Assembly (NCBI GenBank): GCA_020027805.1
Contig: JAHKKQ010000051.1
Coordinates: 1 to 12,096 of the forward strand
Length of the DNA: 12,096 bases
Source: Candidatus Dadabacteria bacterium
GTDB lineage: Bacteria > Desulfobacterota_D > UBA1144 > Nemesobacterales > UBA2774
Reading direction: 5' to 3'
The position numbers and the translations under genes were made by a program. Positions 7,101 to 12,096 of the stretch are shown here, one piece after another (positions within the stretch are counted from its first letter, which is position 1; each line of letters begins with the position of its first letter). The notes under the pieces were generated by a model, which did not search any database, had not been told where the DNA came from, and saw only the letters and a program-made list of their open reading frames with translations.

Positions 7101-8208
7101 GAATGCCGCACTGGTGGAGCTTCAGTTCCGGGCCGACCGTGATGACCGAACGGCCTGAATAATCCACACGCTTACCGAGGAGGTTCTGTCTGAACCTCCC
7201 CTGTTTGCCCTTGATTATATCGCTCAGGCTCTTGAGAGGCCTGTGGTTGTGTCCGAGCACCGGCCTTCCCCTCCGCCCGTTCTCAAGGAGGGCGTCGACG
7301 GACTCCTGGAGCATCCTCTTTTCATTTCTTACGATTATGTCCGGCGCACCCAGCTCGAGTAATTTCTTAAGCCTGTTATTCCTGTTTATTACGCGCCTGT
7401 AGAGGTCGTTCAGGTCAGACGTCGCAAACCTGCCGCCGTCGAGCGGCACAAGCGGCCTCAAGTCGGGGGGCAGAACCGGGATCCTCGTAAGGATCATCCA
7501 TTCAGGACGGTTCTTCGATTTTCTGAACGCCTCGCAAATCCTTAACCTCTTCGCTATCCTCGCCCTCTTTATGGGAGAGGCCGTATTCTTCATTTCGTGT
7601 CTTAACTGGTCCGAGAGCTCGACTAGGTCTATCTTCTTCAGCATCTCCCTGATCGTTTCGGCTCCCATCCCGACCTTGAAGCTGTGGCCGTATTCCTCAA
7701 CCGTCTTCCTGTATTTATCCTCGCTCAAGACTTCTCCGAATTTGAGGGTCGTACCTCCCGGATCGAGGACCACGTACGATTCGTAGTAAAGGGCTTTTTC
7801 CAGGTCCTTAAGCGTCATATCTAGCAGCATGCCGATCCTCGAAGGTATGCTCCTCAGAAACCAAATGTGCGCCACGGGGGAAGAAAGCTCGATGTGTGCC
7901 ATCCTCTCCCTTCTGACCTTGGACGAGATGACCTCGACCCCGCACTTTTCACAGGTAATGCCCCTGTGCTTTAATCTCTTGTATTTTCCGCAAGTGCATT
8001 CGTAATCCTTGACGGGACCGAATATCTTTGCGCAAAAAAGACCGCTTCTTTCCGGTTTGAATGTTCTGTAATTGATAGTCTCGGGCTTTCTTACTTCTCC
8101 GTGAGACCATTCCTTGATCTTTTCGGGAGAAGCAATCGAGATCTTAACCGCCGAGTACTCCGATGGGTTCTTAGGTTTTTCAAAAAGGGTATCTACGTCC
8201 ACGTTCAT
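4117..8208 (-). CDS. rpoC: DNA-directed RNA polymerase subunit beta'
   Basis: Catalytic subunit of RNA polymerase, 1363 aa (E. coli 1407). In order: N-terminal zinc site CxC...CxxC at C71, C73, C86, C89 (nt 7942-7998); the lid/rudder region; active-site NADFDGD at 459-465 (nt 6814-6834), whose three Asp hold the catalytic Mg; second zinc site C802, C877, C884, C887; bridge helix near LADTALKTANAGYLTRR (771-787); trigger-loop first half (GEPGTQLTMRTFHIGGAA, 913-930) separated from its second half (ITGGLPRVAELFEAR, from 1109) by an SI3-type insertion of about 170 residues, as in proteobacteria; conserved C-terminus GLKENVIMGRLIPAGTG (1320-1336), then a tail with EVPVLEVPIP and an acidic end. 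All key residues are intact. The ATG (8206-8208) follows rpoB by 19 bp, so the two are surely cotranscribed. Plus-strand open frames over this gene, including one of 469 codons at 5380-6789, are antisense shadows. Confidence 0.99.
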   Translation of the reverse strand: MNVDVDTLFEKPKNPSEYSAVKISIASPEKIKEWSHGEVRKPETINYRTFKPERSGLFCAKIFGPVKDYECTCGKYKRLKHRGITCEKCGVEVISSKVRRERMAHIELSSPVAHIWFLRSIPSRIGMLLDMTLKDLEKALYYESYVVLDPGGTTLKFGEVLSEDKYRKTVEEYGHSFKVGMGAETIREMLKKIDLVELSDQLRHEMKNTASPIKRARIAKRLRICEAFRKSKNRPEWMILTRIPVLPPDLRPLVPLDGGRFATSDLNDLYRRVINRNNRLKKLLELGAPDIIVRNEKRMLQESVDALLENGRRGRPVLGHNHRPLKSLSDIIKGKQGRFRQNLLGKRVDYSGRSVITVGPELKLHQCGIPKQMGLELFRPFIYHKLEKWGAAATIKIAKKLVEQEAPIVWDALDEVIKEHPVLLNRAPTLHRLSIQAFEPILIEDKAIQIHPLVCPAYNADFDGDQMAVHVPLSIEAQTECRTLVMSTNNILSPAHGKPIILPTQDIVLGIYYMTRDMAYDKGDGKIFSSIDEVQMAYDSGEIGIHAKIKVRVSGKIYETTAGRVLLYDIMPKDIPFELVNKVMTKRAIEELVDTCFRMAGGKNTVILADRMRTLGFKYSTKAGISISIDDMKIPLKKKELLQKAQDEVVKVQNQYSQGLITDGERYNKVIDIWARTSDEVAQEMMRDISYEEVTDKEGNVKRGTSSNPIYMMIDSGARGSQTQVRQLAGMRGLMAKPSGEIIETPITSNFREGLTVLQYFISTHGARKGLADTALKTANAGYLTRRLIDVAQDVMIKEFDCSTVEGITVSDLVEGGEIIERVGERVLGRVTVEDIIDPVSGEVIVAANKEIDEQAAGKIDETGSITEARIRSVLTCETRIGVCVLCYGRNLATGKLVNIGEAVGIIAAQSIGEPGTQLTMRTFHIGGAASQRAAESTLESTHEGTVKFNTVRTVKSKDGSQVVINRTGTLVIVDDKGYERERYPLALGARVRINDGEKVKEGRLLAEWDPYTTPFISEFEGKVGFVDLEQGITLKEQVDEVTGIYKKVVIESKNLDLHPGLVITTEDGKSIQYSLPIGAIIEVNEGDEVGAGGIVAKIARATAKTKDITGGLPRVAELFEARMPKDPAVVTEIDGIVSYGKDLKGKRRVVVTPEIGEPKEYLVPRGKHVLVREGEQVTSGDQLVDGSVNPHDILRIRGERALTRYLVDEIQEVYRLQGVKINDKHIEAIVRQMLKRVRIKDPGDTILLVGEAIEKHIFFEENERVVAQGGRPASAEPLLLGITRASLSTDSWLSAASFQETTRVLTEAACEGKEDHLRGLKENVIMGRLIPAGTGLPIYRNIDVEVPVLEVPIPAAASADEE

Positions 8209-8210
8209 TC

Positions 8211-8217
8211 CCTCCCT
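8211..8217 (-). promoter_or_regulatory. Ribosome-binding site of rpoC
   Basis: On the minus strand AGGGAGG lies in the short rpoB-rpoC gap, ending 2 nt before the rpoC ATG. The GGAGG core is closer to the start than the usual 5-9 nt; pairing through the upstream AGGG gives a 5-nt spacing. The TGA of rpoB runs into an A-rich stretch (8222-8228) just before it. The layout allows efficient re-initiation by ribosomes finishing rpoB. Confidence 0.6.
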
Positions 8218-8227
8218 AATCTTTTTT

Positions 8228-11200
8228 TCAATTCCTGCCGTGATCTTCTTCCTCGAGAAGGTCGACGTCCAGGGCGAGCGCCTGGAGCTCCTTTTGAAGG
8301 ACCTTAAACGACTCCGGCAGGCCCGGCTCGAAATTCATATCGCCCTTGACGATCGAATCGAAGATCCTGGTTCTGCCTACTACGTCGTCCGATTTTACAG
8401 TCAGAAATTCCTGGAGCGTGTATGAAGCCCCGTACGCTTCGAGCGCCCAGACCTCCATTTCCCCGAGGCGCTGGCCTCCGAAATGGGCCTTTCCGCCGAG
8501 CGGCTGCTGTGTAACGAGCGAGTACGGCCCGATCGCCCTCGCGTGGATCTTCTCTTCCACGAGGTGATGGAGCTTGAGCATGTACATAACGCCCACTGTA
8601 ACTTTCTGGTCGAACGGTTCTCCGCTCTGTCCGTCGAAGAGTATAGTCTTGCCGTCTGCCGGGAGACCCGCCGCAGCCAGCATGTTCTTTATCTCTTCTT
8701 CCGACGCCCCGTCGAATACCGGTGACTGGACCGGGATGCCCTTACGCAGCCTTCCGGCAACGATAACCACATCGTCGTCGTCCATTTTGTCTATAAGTTT
8801 TTCGGCTTTGGTAGATTTATATATATCCTTCAGCTTGGCCTTCAACGCCTGGGGGCTGAATTCCCTTTCCATTATAGCGTTAACCTGATTGCCGAGCTCC
8901 TTTGCGGCCCACCCGAGGTGAGTCTCCAATACCTGGCCGACGTTCATCCTTGAAGGTACGCCGAGCGGGTTGAGAATCATGTCGACCGGAGTTCCGTCCG
9001 GGAGGTACGGCATATCCTCTTCGGCTAATATTTTTGAGATTACACCTTTGTTTCCGTGCCTTCCGGCCATCTTATCCCCTACCTGAAGCTTCCTCTTTAC
9101 GGCGATATTCACCTTCACCACCTTGAGAACCCCCGGCGGGAGCTCGTCGGGCTTGGTCAGCTTCGAAATTCTCTGATCGTAAACAACGTTCGTAAGATCG
9201 ATCTGTTCGAGCGTCCGTTCGATTATCCGCTTGATTTCGGACTCCGCCTCGTCTCCCCTTTCGATAGTGATATCCGCAAACTTCTCAAACGGGATTGTCT
9301 TCAGCACCTCTTCCGTTACTTTATCCCCTTTCTTGAGGACGGTCTTCCTCGAAACGGTCAGCTTCGCGGATGAGGTCTTGCCCGCGACGAGCGACTTGAT
9401 ACGCTCGAAAGCGTCGTCTTTCAATATCTTGATCTCGTCGTCCCTGTCCTGCTTGAGACGGGTTACTTCGAAATCCTCGATGCTCTTTGCCCGCTCGTCT
9501 TTATCGACGACCCTGGATATGAGCATCTTCACGTCTATGACGGTGCCGTAAATACCGGGTGAGGCTCTGAGAGAGGTGTCCTTCACGTCCCCGGCCTTAT
9601 CTCCGAAAATAGCCCTCAGCAGGCGCTCCTCGGGAGAGAGCTGAGTCTCGCCCTTGGGGGAGATTTTTCCGACGATTATGTCCCCGGGCTTCACTTCGGC
9701 GCCTATCCTGATTATCCCGCTCTCATCGAGATTCCTGAGAGCGTCTTCGCTCACGTTCGGTATGTCTCGTGTTATCTCTTCTCTTCCGAGCTTTGTTTCA
9801 CGGGCGATGCACTCTACCTCTTCAATGTGAATGGACGTAAAACTGTCTTCCTTGGCGAGCCTTTCGCTCATAAGGATGGCATCTTCAAAGTTGTATCCGC
9901 CCCAGGGCATGAATGCCACGAGCACGTTCTGTCCGAGCGCCAGCTCGCCGAAATCCGTGGAAGGGCCGTCAGCGATAACCTGGCCCGCCTTTATACCCTG
10001 GCCTTTGGAGACTATGGGTTTCTGGTTCCAGCAGGTGCTCTGGTTCGATTTCTGAAATTTTAAAAGACCGTACATATCGACGCCGGCTTCCGATTCGGAG
10101 GCGTCTCCCGTAGAGCTCACGACGACTCTCGACGAATCGACGTATTCGACAATCCCGTCCCTCTTCGCGATTACGGTCACCCCGGAATCCTTGGCGACCG
10201 TACTTTCGAAACCGGTGCCGACTATGGGGGCGCTGGTGAGAATGAGGGGCACGGCCTGGCGCTGCATGTTCGATCCCATGAGGGCCCTGTTCGCGTCGTC
10301 ATGCTCGAGAAAAGGTATGAGCGACGCTGAGACGGAAACGAGCTGCGAAGGGGAAACGTCCATGAGCTCCACCTTCTCGCGCTCGACCATGAGGAACTCG
10401 CCGCTGTGTCTGGCCGAAATAAATTCCGATGTGAAATTGCCGTCCTTGTCGAGGGGCGCATTCGCCTGGGCGATAATGTATTTTTCCTCGGCAAGGGCGT
10501 TCATATATACGATCTCGTCGGTAACACGAGCGCCCTTTACCACCCTGTAGGGTGTTTGTATGAATCCGAATTCATTTATCTTTCCGTACGTGCTGAGACT
10601 CGAGATGAGACCGATGTTGGGCCCTTCGGGGGTCTCGATCGGACATATCCTTCCATAGTGGGAAGAATGCACGTCCCTGACCTCAAACCCGGCCCTTTCT
10701 CTGGTGAGACCTCCCGGACCGAGTGCGCTCAATCTCCTCTTATGCGTAATTTCGGAAAGAGGGTTGGTCTGGTCCATAAACTGGGAGAGCTGACCCGTTG
10801 CGAAGAATTCCTTTACGACCGCTATAACCGTCTTCGGTATGAGCAGCTCGCTGGGCATCAGGTTCTCGACCGCCTGATAGCCCATCTTCTCCTTAACGGA
10901 GCGTGCAAGCCTTTCGAGTCCGTGATAGAACCTGTCTTCAATAAGCTCCCCGACAGTCCGCACCCTCCTGTTCCCAAGGTGGTCGATGTCGTCGGTCGTC
11001 CCCCTGCCGCCTCTCAGCGCAAGAAGGTATCTGACCGTCTCCATTATGTCTTCCCTGGTAAGGGTCGAAACTTCGTCCGGGATGCCGTGATTCAATTTGT
11101 AGTTTATTTTGAGACGCCCGACCTGAGAGAGCCTGTAAGTATCCGGATTGAAAAACATGTTTTCGAAGAAAGACTCGGCCACGCTGAGCGTGGGCGGGTC

Positions 11201-12096
11201 GGTCGGACGGAATTTCTTGTAAATCTCGGTTATGGAGTCTTCGCGGGTTTTTATTTTATCCGCCAGAATAGTACTCCTGAGCGAAGCTACGACGGACACG
11301 TTGTCGATGTAAAATATCCTGAATTCCTTAACGTCGGCACTTTTAATCTGATCGAGCTTCGGTTCGGTAATAAGCTCGTTAAAATTAACAATTACCTCGC
11401 CCGTTCTCTTGTCGACTATATCCTCGGCTGCGAATTTGTCGGCGATCTCGGACGGATCGATCGGTATCCTTTCTACATTCGCCCGCTTCAGTTTCTCGAT
11501 AATATTCCTTACGAACCTCCTGCCCTTCTTCACCAATACCTCTTTCGAGCCCGGGTCTATAATGTCCGCACTCGACCTCTGGTAGGGAAGAACTTCGTGA
11601 TTAACATTTTTACTCATACCCTTGGGATCGACATGAATGGTCTCGATTGGGTAGAAATAATGCATTATCTCTCGTTCCCCGTATCCGAGGGCTTTTAAGA
11701 GCACGGTCACAAGAAACTTCTTCTTCCTGTCTATCCTGACGTGGAGAATGTCCTTCGAGTCGAACTCGAAATCTATCCACCTGCCGTCGTGGGGGACTAT
11801 TCTGGCCGAAAACGAAGACCTGCCTACACCGCTGTCCTTGTTTTTTACCTGGTCGAAGAATACGCCCGGAGAACGGTGGAGCTGGTTCACGATCACCCTC
11901 TCGGTACCGTTCACTATAAACGAGCCGTTCGGAGTCATGAGAGGTATCTCGCCGAAATAAACCTCCTGCTCCTTAACATCCCTGATGGTGCGCTCGGCCC
12001 CGGATTCCGTATCCCATATGACCAGACGGAATGTCACATACAGGGGCGCGACGTACGTATATCCCTTCAGCCTGGATTCCTGAGCTTCGTACTTCG
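8228..12096 (-). CDS. rpoB: DNA-directed RNA polymerase subunit beta (N-terminal end outside window)
   Basis: Beta subunit of RNA polymerase. The frame stays open to the right edge (first full codon at 12094-12092). Upstream of the GTG at 12035-12037 it reads RLKGYTYVAPLYV, matching E. coli beta near residues 86-98, so that GTG is an internal Val and about 78 N-terminal residues are missing. Visible: the protrusion motif GTERVIVNQLHRSPGVFFD; an SI1-type lineage insertion after the lobe start; the rifampicin region (nt 10718-10786, SQFMDQTNPLSEITHKRR then LSALG) with Asp, His and Ser at the positions of E. coli 516, 526 and 531 (codons at 10772, 10742, 10727), the sensitive-type residues; KGETQLSPEERLLRAIFGDK; an SI2-type charged insertion; GDKMAGRHGNKGVISK around 9040-9080; and the C-terminal clamp segment GGKAHFGGQRLGEMEVWAL. 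It ends at TGA 8228-8230, 19 bp before rpoC. Plus-strand frames such as 10406-11698 are antisense shadows. Confidence 0.99.
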   Translation of the reverse strand, partial: KYEAQESRLKGYTYVAPLYVTFRLVIWDTESGAERTIRDVKEQEVYFGEIPLMTPNGSFIVNGTERVIVNQLHRSPGVFFDQVKNKDSGVGRSSFSARIVPHDGRWIDFEFDSKDILHVRIDRKKKFLVTVLLKALGYGEREIMHYFYPIETIHVDPKGMSKNVNHEVLPYQRSSADIIDPGSKEVLVKKGRRFVRNIIEKLKRANVERIPIDPSEIADKFAAEDIVDKRTGEVIVNFNELITEPKLDQIKSADVKEFRIFYIDNVSVVASLRSTILADKIKTREDSITEIYKKFRPTDPPTLSVAESFFENMFFNPDTYRLSQVGRLKINYKLNHGIPDEVSTLTREDIMETVRYLLALRGGRGTTDDIDHLGNRRVRTVGELIEDRFYHGLERLARSVKEKMGYQAVENLMPSELLIPKTVIAVVKEFFATGQLSQFMDQTNPLSEITHKRRLSALGPGGLTRERAGFEVRDVHSSHYGRICPIETPEGPNIGLISSLSTYGKINEFGFIQTPYRVVKGARVTDEIVYMNALAEEKYIIAQANAPLDKDGNFTSEFISARHSGEFLMVEREKVELMDVSPSQLVSVSASLIPFLEHDDANRALMGSNMQRQAVPLILTSAPIVGTGFESTVAKDSGVTVIAKRDGIVEYVDSSRVVVSSTGDASESEAGVDMYGLLKFQKSNQSTCWNQKPIVSKGQGIKAGQVIADGPSTDFGELALGQNVLVAFMPWGGYNFEDAILMSERLAKEDSFTSIHIEEVECIARETKLGREEITRDIPNVSEDALRNLDESGIIRIGAEVKPGDIIVGKISPKGETQLSPEERLLRAIFGDKAGDVKDTSLRASPGIYGTVIDVKMLISRVVDKDERAKSIEDFEVTRLKQDRDDEIKILKDDAFERIKSLVAGKTSSAKLTVSRKTVLKKGDKVTEEVLKTIPFEKFADITIERGDEAESEIKRIIERTLEQIDLTNVVYDQRISKLTKPDELPPGVLKVVKVNIAVKRKLQVGDKMAGRHGNKGVISKILAEEDMPYLPDGTPVDMILNPLGVPSRMNVGQVLETHLGWAAKELGNQVNAIMEREFSPQALKAKLKDIYKSTKAEKLIDKMDDDDVVIVAGRLRKGIPVQSPVFDGASEEEIKNMLAAAGLPADGKTILFDGQSGEPFDQKVTVGVMYMLKLHHLVEEKIHARAIGPYSLVTQQPLGGKAHFGGQRLGEMEVWALEAYGASYTLQEFLTVKSDDVVGRTRIFDSIVKGDMNFEPGLPESFKVLQKELQALALDVDLLEEEDHGRN

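Noticed and set aside
8222..8230. A-run at the rpoB stop codon as a possible slippery frameshift site linking rpoB and rpoC
   Set aside because: The run begins with the stop codon's own A and is followed by a good separate ribosome-binding site and ATG for rpoC. No downstream stimulatory structure was seen, and ordinary termination and restart is enough.
10406..11698. Plus-strand open frame of 430 codons opposite rpoB
   Set aside because: Antisense to the most conserved part of rpoB, in a frame relation that often stays open in such genes; no family signal.
12035..12037. GTG as the start of rpoB
   Set aside because: The frame continues upstream to the window edge with residues matching conserved beta-subunit sequence, so this GTG is an internal Val.

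Overview
The window is a stretch of bacterial chromosome of moderate GC (slightly over half by eye) carrying almost only housekeeping genes. Plus strand: the last ~139 codons of purF. Minus strand, read from the right edge to the left: rpoB (about 78 N-terminal codons lie outside), rpoC, valS, and a small gene of unknown function that ends 42 bp from the purF stop. No tRNA, rRNA, CRISPR, insertion sequence or phage gene is visible.

Organism: both large RNA polymerase subunits carry the insertions seen in E. coli-like Gram-negative enzymes (SI1- and SI2-type in beta, SI3-type inside the beta' trigger loop), and the invariant motifs are very close to E. coli. PurF is of the type with Cys ligands for a [4Fe-4S] cluster. 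ValS follows rpoC directly, where many proteobacteria have rpsL-rpsG-fusA. This suggests a deltaproteobacteria-like or related uncultured Gram-negative lineage. The taxon is an inference and is not fixed by the sequence.

Layout: 1-419 purF 3' end (+); 420-461 short convergent gap; 462-1208 uncharacterised protein (-), TTG start with a good ribosome-binding site; 1209-1326 its promoter region, with a sigma70-like -35/-10 pair and a 7-bp inverted repeat around the -10; 1327-4035 valS (-); 4036-4116 gap with a strong GC-rich hairpin; 4117-8208 rpoC (-); 8209-8227 short gap with the rpoC ribosome-binding site; 8228-12096 rpoB (-), truncated by the window edge.

How the genes work together: rpoB and rpoC form the usual two-gene unit for the catalytic core of RNA polymerase. 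ValS has no recognisable promoter in its 81-bp leader, so it probably depends on transcription passing the hairpin, or on a promoter inside rpoC. The small gene appears to have its own promoter. PurF (first committed step of purine synthesis) belongs to a separate transcript. I see no strong evidence of a new biological system. The least explained parts are the small gene with its promoter-embedded palindrome and the rpoC-valS junction.
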